A DNA stretch of 64,000 nt, taken from contig SPIA01000001.1 in assembly GCA_004535795.1 (NCBI GenBank), positions 248,001 to 312,000 of the forward strand, in the 5' to 3' direction. A program made the position numbers and the translations under genes. Source of the DNA: Gammaproteobacteria bacterium LSUCC0057. Lineage in GTDB: Bacteria > Pseudomonadota > Gammaproteobacteria > Pseudomonadales > Porticoccaceae. Positions 34,459-43,266 of the stretch are shown piece after piece (position 1 is the stretch's first letter; every line of letters starts with the position of its first letter). The notes under the pieces were generated by a model. That model did no database searches. It worked only from the letters and a program-made list of their open reading frames with translations, and was not told the DNA's origin.

Positions 34459-36408
34459 TTGCCCAGCTACTCCCTGTTAGCTAGTTACCCTGCTAGGGTG
34501 TCACTCTCGCAAAAAATCAGCAATGCCGGGTTTGCTGCGCTGTTGCTGTTGCTGTTGTTGGCACCTCTGCCGTTTGGTAGCAATAGCGCTTGGGCGCAGG
34601 CGCTTATACAGTGCTGGGTAGCTCTGCTACTGCTGCTATGGCTGTTGCAATGCGCCTTACATTCTGGCCAGGCTAAGTTGAATAGCTCTGTGTGGCGCGC
34701 TGCGCGCTGGCCGTTAATGGCTTTGCTGTTGGTGCAGTTGTGGGTGGCGGCTCAGCTCTTACCGCTGCCGGTAGAGTGGCTGGCTCGTATGTCGCCAGTC
34801 GCCGCGTTGGGTTGGTCTGGTGTTACTGCCGGGCCGGCACCGCTCTCGTTGGACCCCGGTGCCACAGTTGCACAGCTCTCTTGGGGGCTCGCTCTGTGTG
34901 GGGTATTTTTGTTGGTGCTGGCTTGGCTAGACTCGCCAGAGCGATTGCGCCAGCTGTTGGCAACCTTGGTAGTGGCTGGACTGGTGCAAGCACTTTATGG
35001 CGGCCTGGTAGTGCTGACCGACGGCCGCATAGCGCTGTCGGAGCTATTGGGTAACCGCGAAGTCGCCAGTGGCACATTTATTAACCGCAACCACTTTGCC
35101 GGTTTTATGGTGATGGCGCTGGCAGCCGGTATTGGCCTACTGTTTTCTCAGTTGCAGGGTGGCCAGCTGCAAGCTAACCGGCCGTGGCGAGAGCGGTTAA
35201 AAAGGCTACTCAACCTGTTTTTGAGTAGCAAAATACGCCTTCGTATCTACTTGGCCATTATGGTTATCGCGCTGGTAATGTCGCGCTCACGCACCGGCAA
35301 TACAGCTTTTTTTGTGGCTTTGGGTGTTGTCGCACTGTTGTTGGTGCTGGCCGAGCGGCGCATAAACCCACGGCTAATGCTATTTTTGGGTAGTTTACTG
35401 CTGGTCGACACGCTAATTGTTAGCCAATGGTATGGCCTAGACAAAGTGGTCGAGCGTATTGAGGGCACCCACCTACCCACCGAGGGTCGCAGGTTTAGCA
35501 ACGAGTATACGCTGGATATGCTCGCCGACTTCCCGTTGACAGGCAGCGGTGCCGGCAGTTTTGCCACGGTGTTCGCTAACTACCAGCCACAAAATTTGCG
35601 CGGCTTCTGGTCAGACGCCCATAACGATTACTTACAATTTGCCGTCGAGTTGGGCGTGCCGGCAACGCTGCTGTTAGCGGCGGTGGTTACTGCATGCGGG
35701 GTGGTTGCCGTGCTAGCCGTGTTGCGGCGGCGGCACAAACTGTTCCGGGGTGCGGGCCTTGCCGGGTTTATGGTGGTAGTGTGGCTGGCAATACACAGCG
35801 CCACTGACTTTAACTTACAAATACCTGCCAACAGTCTATTGGTGGTGGTGGTGTTGGCGCTGTGCTGGGTGGCCTATTATGGTGACTCGGCGGCAAAGCC
35901 CAACGTTACCAAACAGGTTGTTAGTACACCCGTTGCCGGGTGGCGAAAAGTGCTGTTACTGGTGTTGGCCGCTGTTGTGGCTGCCGGCTTGGTAGCCAGT
36001 ACCACGCAGTTGAAAGCCGCGCTCGCGCTGCAGCGCAATAGCCAACTGGTAGGTTTTTGGCGAAAGGGTTACCCCCCTTCGCCGCAGCAGAGCGCCACCG
36101 TTAAACAAGCGCTAGACCAGCTGTTAGAGCAGCAGCGCTACTGTGCTAATTGTTATTACCTGCAGGGTTACTGGTACGCTTGGCACGCCTACACGGCAAA
36201 TTTACCGGCGGCCAGTGCACTATTTGCACAGCAGGCAGTAAACAGCTATAAAGCCGGACTGCGGTTGCAACCCTTAAACCGCCGCGCCTGGTTACAGCTG
36301 CCGCAACTTGCTGCGGGCCTTAGTGCCGAGCAGGTTGCTGAGCTAGCAGAGTCGGCGCAGGCGCAGTTAAACAAAATCCAACGTGCCAATAGTAAACAGG
36401 GAGAGTGA
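34459..36408 (+). CDS. O-antigen ligase/polymerase-family membrane protein with TPR-like tail
   Basis: A 649-aa protein. About eleven hydrophobic helices cover residues 20-530. The Wzy_C signature includes GNREVASGTFINRNHFAGFM, RSRTGNTAF and SGAGSFATVFANYQP with FWSDAHNDYLQFAVELG. The C-terminal 120 residues are soluble and helical, with Ala-rich repeats (ALFAQQAVNSYKAGLRLQPLNRRAWLQLPQL) like TPR tails of this family. The start is TTG at 34459 with GAGG 9 bp upstream. It heads the second polysaccharide block, 3 bp before the Wza-like gene; a polymerase role for the exported polymer is likely. Confidence 0.87.
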   Translation: MPSYSLLASYPARVSLSQKISNAGFAALLLLLLLAPLPFGSNSAWAQALIQCWVALLLLLWLLQCALHSGQAKLNSSVWRAARWPLMALLLVQLWVAAQLLPLPVEWLARMSPVAALGWSGVTAGPAPLSLDPGATVAQLSWGLALCGVFLLVLAWLDSPERLRQLLATLVVAGLVQALYGGLVVLTDGRIALSELLGNREVASGTFINRNHFAGFMVMALAAGIGLLFSQLQGGQLQANRPWRERLKRLLNLFLSSKIRLRIYLAIMVIALVMSRSRTGNTAFFVALGVVALLLVLAERRINPRLMLFLGSLLLVDTLIVSQWYGLDKVVERIEGTHLPTEGRRFSNEYTLDMLADFPLTGSGAGSFATVFANYQPQNLRGFWSDAHNDYLQFAVELGVPATLLLAAVVTACGVVAVLAVLRRRHKLFRGAGLAGFMVVVWLAIHSATDFNLQIPANSLLVVVVLALCWVAYYGDSAAKPNVTKQVVSTPVAGWRKVLLLVLAAVVAAGLVASTTQLKAALALQRNSQLVGFWRKGYPPSPQQSATVKQALDQLLEQQRYCANCYYLQGYWYAWHAYTANLPAASALFAQQAVNSYKAGLRLQPLNRRAWLQLPQLAAGLSAEQVAELAESAQAQLNKIQRANSKQGE

Positions 36409-36411
36409 CAG

Positions 36412-36957
36412 ATGGCTAAGGTGTTGAAAAAAAACCACTTAATGCAGAGCGCTGTTGCGCTGTTGTTACTGCTGTTAACAACGCTGGTCGCTGCACAAGA
36501 GTACGCACTAAACGCTGGTGATACCCTGCGGGTGCACGTTTTTGGCGAGCCGGAATTAACGTTCGACGAACTACTGGTTGGTCAAAATGGGCGTATCTCA
36601 TACCCTTTTTTAGGGGTATTAGCCGTTTCGGGTAAAAGCGTGAGCGAGGTAGAAGAAGAGCTGCGTTCGGGTTTGAGCCCAGACTACCTGGTGGACCCGA
36701 GGGTATCGGTGAGTATTGTTGAATACCGGCCGTTTTTTGTAAACGGTGAGGTGAAAAAGCCGGGTGCGGTGGCCTTCCAGCCGGGCTTAACTCTGCGCAA
36801 AGCGGTGTCGTTGGCGGGTGGTTTTACCGAGCGCGCTAATAAAAAACGGGCGATGGTTATTTCCGACTCAGACCCAGAATTAGCAGAGACCGAACGCGGA
36901 TTAGACTACGCGGTACAGCCGGGCGACATTATTACCGTAGATGATACTTTCTTTTAG
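36412..36957 (+). CDS. Wza/GfcE-type polysaccharide export protein
   Basis: A 181-aa secreted protein. The N-terminal signal peptide (about residues 1-28) ends near LVAAQE without a lipobox Cys, unlike classical Wza lipoprotein. It is followed by a Poly_export domain (YALNAGDTLRVHVFGEPEL, GRISYPFLG) and one SLBB-like domain (FFVNGEVKKPGAVAFQPGL). It is half the length of E. coli Wza, so it may be a periplasmic export component working with the outer-membrane barrel at 38006. A strong intrinsic terminator follows 27 bp after the stop. Confidence 0.9.
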   Translation: MAKVLKKNHLMQSAVALLLLLLTTLVAAQEYALNAGDTLRVHVFGEPELTFDELLVGQNGRISYPFLGVLAVSGKSVSEVEEELRSGLSPDYLVDPRVSVSIVEYRPFFVNGEVKKPGAVAFQPGLTLRKAVSLAGGFTERANKKRAMVISDSDPELAETERGLDYAVQPGDIITVDDTFF

Positions 36958-36984
36958 CCGCACCACTAAAATTGCCCTGCATTT

Positions 36985-37011
36985 AAAACCCGCATTTGCG
37001 GGTTTTTTTTT
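36985..37011 (+). terminator. Rho-independent terminator after the Wza-like gene
   Basis: AAAACCCGC (36985-36993) and GCGGGTTTT (36998-37006) form a 9-bp stem with an ATTT loop, running into nine T (37003-37011). It lies within the polysaccharide block, so downstream genes need read-through, RfaH-type antitermination or their own promoter in the following 270 bp. Confidence 0.88.
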
Positions 37012-37284
37012 GGCCTAAAAAAACAGCGGGTAAAAATATGCGGGGTTTAGCGATTTTACCGATAGCCGCAGGCCGGTGGTTGAGGTTTTATGGTTATGCA
37101 ATTCACAGCTGGCACACTGTTGAGGCCCGAGGAGTACTGCGTATTCAGCTAACCCCAAAGTGTTATCTATATCCGTTAATTTTTTTGGGCGATACAGAAG
37201 GTAGCACTACTCACTTACTATGCAAATATGTTTAAGCGGTCGATCAGACGGCCTAAAAAACCCAGGCAATAAAAAGGAACAGAG

Positions 37285-37941
37285 ATGACAACAGTCAGTG
37301 AAACGAGGAGCAGTGTCATGCGGATGACCCCTTTGCGTTTAATGGGCTTGCTGCTGGTTATGATACTGGCGCTCACTTACTCGGTGACACAAGTTGTCGC
37401 GCAAGAGTCTGGCCAGGCTAGTGGCACCAATGCTTTAGCGGCGCAAGTAGAGGCGCTAATTGCAGCGGAAGACTCTGAAGGTTTGGCCAGTTTAATTGCC
37501 GCTCAAATTGAGGCGGGCAACGCTGAGGGCTTAGCGGCGGTGAGCCAGGTAGTGGCGCAAAGTGCCGCTGCACTTTCGGTGAGCAACCCAGCCCTTTCTG
37601 TTGCCTTGGCCCAGGCGGCAGTTGCCATTGTCAGTAACCCACAGGTGAGTGCTGTGGCACCCGCTGCGGTTGTACAAGCGGTTGCCCAGAGCACCGCCAC
37701 AGTGGCAGCGGTAGTTGCGGTCTCTAACCCTGTGGCGGCGGCGGCGCTGAACAGCGCGGTTGCGGCGGCTAGCCCGGCGCTACAGCAGGCTGTCGCCTCC
37801 AGCGCCCCCGCTGTGGCAGCGCCTGTAGCTGATGCCCCCGCAGAAGCCCCTGCGGCGCCGCAGCCGAGCGCACCCCCTCTAGCGCCTCCTCCTGCGCCCC
37901 CTAATGTGGAAGAGCTCGAAGAAAACGTCAGCCCTTCGTAA
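37285..37941 (+). CDS. Secreted Ala/Val-rich low-complexity protein of the polysaccharide block
   Basis: A 218-aa protein I do not recognise. A signal peptide or membrane anchor covers about residues 15-40 (LMGLLLVMILALTYSVTQVVA). Residues 45-180 are highly enriched in Ala, Val, Ser and Gln with repeated phrases such as VSNP and AAVV. The tail is a Pro/Ala stretch (about 180-208) ending ELEENVSPS. AAGGA lies before the ATG at 37285; a later ATG at 37318 is an alternative. It sits between the export protein and the outer-membrane barrel, suggesting a periplasmic or surface structural role in polymer export; this is inference. Confidence 0.7.
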   Translation: MTTVSETRSSVMRMTPLRLMGLLLVMILALTYSVTQVVAQESGQASGTNALAAQVEALIAAEDSEGLASLIAAQIEAGNAEGLAAVSQVVAQSAAALSVSNPALSVALAQAAVAIVSNPQVSAVAPAAVVQAVAQSTATVAAVVAVSNPVAAAALNSAVAAASPALQQAVASSAPAVAAPVADAPAEAPAAPQPSAPPLAPPPAPPNVEELEENVSPS

Positions 37942-38005
37942 CAAATTTCGTCTTGCAAGACTGAGCCTGTACTGCAGTTAAAGACAAAAAGAAAAAGGAA
38001 TTACA

Positions 38006-39226
38006 GTGGATAAAAAGTGTAAGTTGCCTGCGCAAAAATTCGTTTTCCAGCGCTTGGGTGTGGCGGGTCTATTTATTTTAATGCCGAGTGTTGCTCTGGC
38101 TGATGCCGCAGCTATTGAATTTGGCCCACTGCAGTTAACGCCACTGGTGAGCGCTGAAGTTTATCACGATGATAACTTTTTGCGCTCGTCGGACCAGGCG
38201 ATATCCAGCTTGGTAACTAAGTTATCGCCACAGGTTGCATTGCAGATGGACAGTGCGCAAACCCAGCTGTTGGCCAACTATCGGCTAGACGACTTTGCCT
38301 ACAGTGCCAGCAGCAGTGACGATGCGACCGACCATGTCATCGATGCTAATTTGGCTCATGAATTTAATGCCCGCAATCGAATAGAGTTGTCGCTCTACTA
38401 CTTTGACGGCCACGAAGAACGCGGTAAAGGGTTGTCGCAAGGCAGCCTTGCCAGCGATGTTGAGGTGATTGAGTATACCCAAGACAACTTGCGGGTAAGT
38501 TATGAGTTGGGCGGGTTAGGTGCTAATGGCCGACTGGCGCTGGCATTTGAACAGCAGGACTACGAATACCAAAACGAGCGCGGTTTAACCCGGGTGCGCG
38601 ACCGCGAGCAAGAAAATTTGACCGCCACCTTCTATTGGAACCTTACCGCAAAGCTCGAGTTGCTAGCCGAGATGCGTGACACCGCTAATAACTACGATTA
38701 CTTCAACCCGGAGTCGACACTGGGCACTTTAGACAGTGAGCAGACAGATTACTACTTGGGTGCGCAGTGGCAGGCGACGGCTAAGACCAGTGGTGCACTT
38801 CGCGTTGGCCGCTACGACCGCAACTACGACAGCAGCGCCAGGCAAGACAGCAGTGGTAGCTCCTGGGAGGCGTGGGTTGAGTGGCAGCCTGTACAGCGCG
38901 CCACTGTAACGCTGCGCAGCGGCCGCGCCTCGCGCGAGTCGACTGGGGTGGGTAACTTTATCGACGCCGAAGACCACTCTTTTAACTGGCGCCACCAGTT
39001 GAGTGGGCGCGACTCTTTTACCCTTGAGCTGGCAGCAGGTAAAGACAGCTATGAGGGCAGTGACCGTGAGGACGATCGCAGCACTTTTGCACTGAGTTAC
39101 GAGCGTGAACTGCAGCGCTGGCTAACGGTGGCGGTGGGCTACCGTTACGGTGAGCGCGATTCTAGCGTCGACAGTAACGACTACGAACAAAATATTGGTT
39201 TTGTGCGGCTGAGTTTGTCGCTGTAA
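38006..39226 (+). CDS. Outer-membrane beta-barrel protein of the polysaccharide block
   Basis: A 406-aa protein. Signal peptide about residues 1-32 (GLFILMPSVALADA). The rest is alternating amphipathic strands rich in Tyr, Asp, Ser and Gln, for example RIELSLYYFDGHEERGKG, LRVGRYDRNYDSS and FALSYERELQRWLTVAVGYR, closing with NIGFVRLSLSL, a C-terminal strand of the type recognised by the Bam machinery. Similar barrels occur next to Wza/Wzc genes in marine gammaproteobacteria. The start is GTG at 38006 with AAGGA upstream. Probably the outer-membrane port or a scaffold for polymer export. Confidence 0.85.
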   Translation: MDKKCKLPAQKFVFQRLGVAGLFILMPSVALADAAAIEFGPLQLTPLVSAEVYHDDNFLRSSDQAISSLVTKLSPQVALQMDSAQTQLLANYRLDDFAYSASSSDDATDHVIDANLAHEFNARNRIELSLYYFDGHEERGKGLSQGSLASDVEVIEYTQDNLRVSYELGGLGANGRLALAFEQQDYEYQNERGLTRVRDREQENLTATFYWNLTAKLELLAEMRDTANNYDYFNPESTLGTLDSEQTDYYLGAQWQATAKTSGALRVGRYDRNYDSSARQDSSGSSWEAWVEWQPVQRATVTLRSGRASRESTGVGNFIDAEDHSFNWRHQLSGRDSFTLELAAGKDSYEGSDREDDRSTFALSYERELQRWLTVAVGYRYGERDSSVDSNDYEQNIGFVRLSLSL

Positions 39227-39246
39227 AAGGCATAAGGAGTGATTAG

Positions 39247-39270
39247 CGCCGCACCGCGGCGTTTTTTTTT
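39247..39270 (+). terminator. Rho-independent terminator just before the autokinase gene
   Basis: CGCCGC (39247-39252) pairs with GCGGCG (39256-39261) over an ACC loop, followed by nine T (39262-39270). The next bases are the GGAG ribosome-binding site and the ATG of the kinase gene at 39281. The kinase therefore lies immediately behind an attenuator. Confidence 0.85.
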
Positions 39271-39280
39271 GGAGTAGTCG

Positions 39281-41620
39281 ATGAGTTTAGTCAATTCAGG
39301 TGGTGTCAACTATTCGCGGCAAGCCCGGGACAATGCAGCTGTTGCAGATGATGAGATCGACCTGGGGCGGTTGTTGCGGATTTTGCTCGCCAACTGGCGA
39401 AAAATCCTTGGTTTTGGCGTTACCCTCACCCTAGTTGCCGGCCTGGTGGTGTTTTCTATGCAGCCCATTTACCAAGGTAAAGCTTCAATTGTTTTAGAGA
39501 TTGACGATGTCAACGTGGTGTCGGTTGAAGATATTTACTCCCTGGGCGCGCGCAACAGCGATTACATGGCTACTCAATTTGAAATTCTCAAAAGCCATCG
39601 GCTGGCTGAGCGGGTAGTCGACCGTCTCAACTTGACCCAGCACCCGCTGTTTGCTCAGGCTGAACCAGACGCACAGGGTTTAGCTGGCTGGTGGCAGAGC
39701 ACCAAGATCTTTTTTGCCGAGTTGTTGGGTAGTGTAGAGCCACAACAGCCACTGACTGCTGCGGAGCAACATGCGCTGTTGCGCCAGCGTATAGCCGATG
39801 CTATCCAGCTTAACGTACAGGTGAGCCCGATTCGCAACAGCCAGATGAGTTATGTTGCCTTTGAATCGACAGACCCGCGGTTAGCCGCACAAATAGCCAA
39901 CGCGATCGCAGACGAGTTTATTAAAAACGACCTCGAGAACCGCCTTTCGGGTACTTTGCAGGCCACCGATTGGTTGGACGAACGCCTGGTAGAGCTGCGC
40001 ACCAATTTGCAGCGAGCCGAGCAGGCACTGCAAGACTTCCGCGACCGTGAAGGGTTGGTCTCTATTGATGGTCAAACCGGCTTGGGGGTCAACGAGCTGG
40101 CCTCGTTGAGTCAGCGCCTAGAAGAGGCGCGCAAGGCGCGCATCGGGGCAGAAAACTTGTTGGCCGACGTCAACAACCTCGCTTCGGCCAATGTTACTGA
40201 GTTACTAACCATACCTGCAGTGCTCAACCATGTCGCTATACAGCGGCTCTCTGCCGAGCAGTCCAAAGCTCAGCGGCAGGTAGATGAGCTACAAAAACGC
40301 TACGGCCCCAAACACCCCGCTATGGTGGCTGCGCTCTCTGAGCTTAACTCTGCGACTGTTGAGCTGGCTGACGAGGTAATGACCGTGGCCAGTGGTATTG
40401 GTCGCGAGTACGAATTTGCCAAGCGCACCGAGCAGCAGTTAGAGGCCACTTGGGAGCGCCGCAAGGCCGAAGTGCAAGAGTTTAATCGCAAAGAGTTCCA
40501 GCTGCTTGAGCTGCAGCGCGATGTTGATACCAACCGCCAGTTATACGACATTTTCTTCACCCGCATTCGCAGCGTTAGTGAGACTGGCGGCTTTGAAAAA
40601 CCCCATGCGCGTATTGTCGATATGGCAAAACCCCCGCGCATACCGGTTAAGCCTAAAAAACAGCTCATTATGGCTCTGGCTATGATCTTGGGCGTCATGC
40701 TCGGCGCTGCTTTTGTGCTGGTGTTAGACCAGCTCGACAATACCGTGCGCCACCCAGATGACGTTGCCGATAAGCTCGGAGCGCCGCTATTGGGTAGCTT
40801 GCCACTGGTGATGACCGAGGGTGAAGATGACAGCGATGTGCCGCATTTTTGGCACAACAGCACCGGCAATTTTGCCGAGTCTATTCGCACCGTGCGCACT
40901 GGGTTGCGGTTAAGCTCGCTGGATAATCCCGCCAAAATAGTGGTGATTACCTCGACTCTGGCCGGGGAGGGTAAGTCGACACTCTCTCTCAATTTGAGTG
41001 CGGCGCTGGGGCAAATGGAAAAAACCCTACTGATTGGCGCCGATCTGCGCAGACCAACCTTGGCCAGCCGCCTAGACTTGGCGCCTAGCCATAAGGGCTT
41101 AAGCCACTTTGTGGCGGGCAGTGCCGAGTTAGAGGAGTGCATAGAACATTTAGAGGATAAAGGATTTTGGGTGATGCCTTCGGGTATTATTCCGCCCAAC
41201 CCGCTCGAGATGCTTAGTTCGGCCAGATTTACCCAGGCACTTGACGAGTTGCGTGAACGCTTTGACCGCATTGTTATCGACTCAGCGCCCATGCAGCCGG
41301 TCAGTGATGCGCTGGTGTTGAGCAGTTATGCCGACGCGCTCATTTACTTAGTGCGTGCCGACAAGACCCCGGCTACTTTGGTGCGCAAAAGTCTGCAGGT
41401 GCTTGCTGATGCCAATATTCATTTAACCGGTGTGGTGCTGAACCACTTCGACGCCAGCCGTGCTCACCGCTATTACAGCTATGGCTACAAAGGTTATGGC
41501 TATAAAAGCGGCTACTATTCTGGCTACCACGATTACGCAGCCGACAGCCCTTACCCATCGCAAAATGACCCCTCTGTAGCCGCTGGGCACCCCTATCCAT
41601 CAAAACCTGAGCGCCTATAA
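39281..41620 (+). CDS. Polysaccharide co-polymerase with tyrosine autokinase domain (Wzc-type BY-kinase)
   Basis: A 779-aa inner-membrane protein. Wzz domain: first TM at about residues 38-58, a long periplasmic coiled-coil region (about 220-420) and a second TM near 465-485 preceded by the Pro-rich KPPRIPVKPKKQ. The cytoplasmic BY-kinase domain has Walker A STLAGEGKSTLSLNLS (about 560), Walker A' LLIGADLRRPT and Walker B FDRIVIDSAP. The C-terminal Tyr cluster (YYSYGYKGYGYKSGYYSGYH) is the autophosphorylation tail. It controls chain length and export; its cognate phosphatase is the next gene. Confidence 0.96.
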   Translation: MSLVNSGGVNYSRQARDNAAVADDEIDLGRLLRILLANWRKILGFGVTLTLVAGLVVFSMQPIYQGKASIVLEIDDVNVVSVEDIYSLGARNSDYMATQFEILKSHRLAERVVDRLNLTQHPLFAQAEPDAQGLAGWWQSTKIFFAELLGSVEPQQPLTAAEQHALLRQRIADAIQLNVQVSPIRNSQMSYVAFESTDPRLAAQIANAIADEFIKNDLENRLSGTLQATDWLDERLVELRTNLQRAEQALQDFRDREGLVSIDGQTGLGVNELASLSQRLEEARKARIGAENLLADVNNLASANVTELLTIPAVLNHVAIQRLSAEQSKAQRQVDELQKRYGPKHPAMVAALSELNSATVELADEVMTVASGIGREYEFAKRTEQQLEATWERRKAEVQEFNRKEFQLLELQRDVDTNRQLYDIFFTRIRSVSETGGFEKPHARIVDMAKPPRIPVKPKKQLIMALAMILGVMLGAAFVLVLDQLDNTVRHPDDVADKLGAPLLGSLPLVMTEGEDDSDVPHFWHNSTGNFAESIRTVRTGLRLSSLDNPAKIVVITSTLAGEGKSTLSLNLSAALGQMEKTLLIGADLRRPTLASRLDLAPSHKGLSHFVAGSAELEECIEHLEDKGFWVMPSGIIPPNPLEMLSSARFTQALDELRERFDRIVIDSAPMQPVSDALVLSSYADALIYLVRADKTPATLVRKSLQVLADANIHLTGVVLNHFDASRAHRYYSYGYKGYGYKSGYYSGYHDYAADSPYPSQNDPSVAAGHPYPSKPERL

Positions 41621-41646
41621 ATGGCGTTGCTTGCTGGGGTGTTGCA

Positions 41647-42384
41647 ATGATTGATTGCCACTGTCATATTTTGCCTGGGATTGACGATGGCCCTGCCGAT
41701 ATGGCGCAGGCGCTGGCACTCTGTGCGGCACTGGTTGCCGACGGCGTAACTGCTGCGATCGCGACACCACATTTGCATGCTGGGCGCTGGGACAATACCC
41801 CCGAAGTCATTGCGCGAGTTTGCGAGCAGCTTCGCCTGCAGCTTGAGGTCAATAATATTCCCTTGCAAATTAGGGCGGCAGCCGAGGTGCGCATTAGTGA
41901 TGAGCTGCTCAACTGGGTAGAGCACAATGCTGTACCGTTTCTAAGTGCCAAACTGAGTGCTGAAAACCCAAGCAGAGTTATGCTGCTGGAATTTCCGCAC
42001 GGGCAGATGATTCCGGGCAGTATAAATTTAGTGCATTGGCTGGTGCGGCAAAATATCTGCCCAGTTATCGCCCATCCAGAGCGCAACAAACAGTTACAAA
42101 AAGAGCTAACACTACTGACCCCCTTTATTGATGCCGGCTGCCTAGTGCAGTTAACTGCAGCTTCGGTGATAGGTGAGTTTGGTGCGGCCGCTCACATCGC
42201 CGCGGGTAAAATACTCGAGCTCGGCTGGCCGGGTATTATTGCTAGCGATGCCCACAATTTAACCGGTCGTGCCCCCAGAATGAGTGCAGCTAAAGCGTAT
42301 GTGGCTGAGCGCTGGGGAGAACAGACAGTGTCGCGCTGGTTTAGCGATTGGCAAAATTTTTGGTGGCATAGTGGATCATGTTGA
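41647..42384 (+). CDS. PHP-domain protein-tyrosine phosphatase (CpsB/Wzb-like)
   Basis: A 245-aa manganese-dependent phosphatase of the CpsB/CapC/YwqE family. The metal-binding N-terminus MIDCHCHILPGIDDGPADM is canonical; further ligands are seen in ATPHLH, AAEVRI, VIAHPERN and IIASDAHNL. It dephosphorylates the Tyr-rich tail of the kinase encoded 26 bp upstream. The pairing of a Gram-negative fused kinase with a PHP phosphatase (not a low-molecular-weight Wzb) is common outside enterobacteria. Its stop lies 22 bp from the convergent LuxR gene. Confidence 0.95.
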   Translation: MIDCHCHILPGIDDGPADMAQALALCAALVADGVTAAIATPHLHAGRWDNTPEVIARVCEQLRLQLEVNNIPLQIRAAAEVRISDELLNWVEHNAVPFLSAKLSAENPSRVMLLEFPHGQMIPGSINLVHWLVRQNICPVIAHPERNKQLQKELTLLTPFIDAGCLVQLTAASVIGEFGAAAHIAAGKILELGWPGIIASDAHNLTGRAPRMSAAKAYVAERWGEQTVSRWFSDWQNFWWHSGSC

Positions 42385-42406
42385 AGTGTGAGCAGAGCGC
42401 TTGGCG

Positions 42407-43054
42407 TTAGGCCTGCTTTGCAGGGGGGTTTTTAGCGTGCCTGCTGGCTTTTTTGGGGTTTTTCCCCCCCCCCCCCCCCCCCCCCCGGTCGGGGCTGTCG
42501 GCCGCAAGGGCGTTTGTCGCCCACTGGTCTCCGCCGTTGATTGCCAGCTCGAGTGTTTCTCGGGTAGTGATAAGTCTACCCAGCAGGTAGGGCGCCAGTG
42601 ACGTTAAGCCAAGCTTGAGCTTGGCCGAATCTAATTGGGTTGAAATAGTTCTGTCGGCTACTGCGCGGCGCTTGGCAGTTTGTTTGGGCGACTCACCAAA
42701 GTAGCGTCCAATTAAGCAATCCCACTCCCGCTCGGTAATTATTTGTAGATGATACTCATTAAATCTTTTGGTATTTACAGCAGTAAGCTTTTCTAACCGC
42801 AAACCCTGTGCACGCAGCGGTTGGGAGATAAGGTTGTAAATATGACGAGCCTGATCGATATCGTTTTCTGCGGGGACAATTTTTATATAACTATTCACTA
42901 GCGGGTCGGCATCTATCGGCTGGATGGTATTGAGCACAACCTGCCAGCGGCCCTGTTGGCAGTGCTCTAAAGACCAGATCAATTGCCTGCTAACTCTGCG
43001 GCTTGTCAGCAAGGCCAAATTGCTCTGGGTATTGACCGCTTTAATAACCTTCAT
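42407..43054 (-). CDS. LuxR-type helix-turn-helix protein with poly-Gly tail encoded by a G23 tract
   Basis: A 215-aa protein. Residues about 1-105 are a domain I cannot assign. A LuxR/GerE-like DNA-binding domain follows at about 108-165: LQIITEREWDCLIGRYFGES, then SPKQTAKRRAVADRTISTQL. The C-terminus after about residue 187 is DRGGGGGGGKNPKKASRHAK: seven Gly plus part of an Arg codon come from 23 consecutive G. Slippage there would change only the C-terminal tail, not the HTH. It faces the autokinase/phosphatase genes and may regulate polysaccharide synthesis, by location only. Confidence 0.75.
   Translation of the reverse strand: MKVIKAVNTQSNLALLTSRRVSRQLIWSLEHCQQGRWQVVLNTIQPIDADPLVNSYIKIVPAENDIDQARHIYNLISQPLRAQGLRLEKLTAVNTKRFNEYHLQIITEREWDCLIGRYFGESPKQTAKRRAVADRTISTQLDSAKLKLGLTSLAPYLLGRLITTRETLELAINGGDQWATNALAADSPDRGGGGGGGKNPKKASRHAKNPPAKQA
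42464..42486. repeat. Homopolymer of 23 C (G on the minus strand)
   Basis: An uninterrupted C run within the 3' end of the LuxR-type gene. Tracts this long are typical slippage sites. With one G more, the minus-strand frame would end after about ten residues (EKPQKSQQAR); with one fewer it would run past the present stop. The length in a raw assembly may be inaccurate. Confidence 0.97.
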
Positions 43055-43266
43055 AGTAGATGTCCTTATTTACTTGCTGAAGGCCTTCTATTGTTAACAG
43101 TTTTATATCTATTTATATATGTCTAAATGCTAGTACTTAAGAGCTAACCCTTTATATGTAAGAGCTTTGAGTTAAACATCTGGACGATAGTTGTGAATCC
43201 TGCAACTGGGTACTGTGCACGCTTGTTAGAGGTTGGTTTTGACTCAATGCTAAAAAGGCTGTGTAC

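Noticed and set aside
36996-37235. Open frame of 79 codons after the Wza-like gene
   Set aside because: It begins inside the intrinsic terminator, has no ribosome-binding site and no recognisable features; probably chance.
42412-42424. CCTGC/GCAGG hairpin as strong terminator of the export operon
   Set aside because: The 5-bp stem is separated from the T run by further G; it is a weak structure and lies in the LuxR coding end, so I did not list it.
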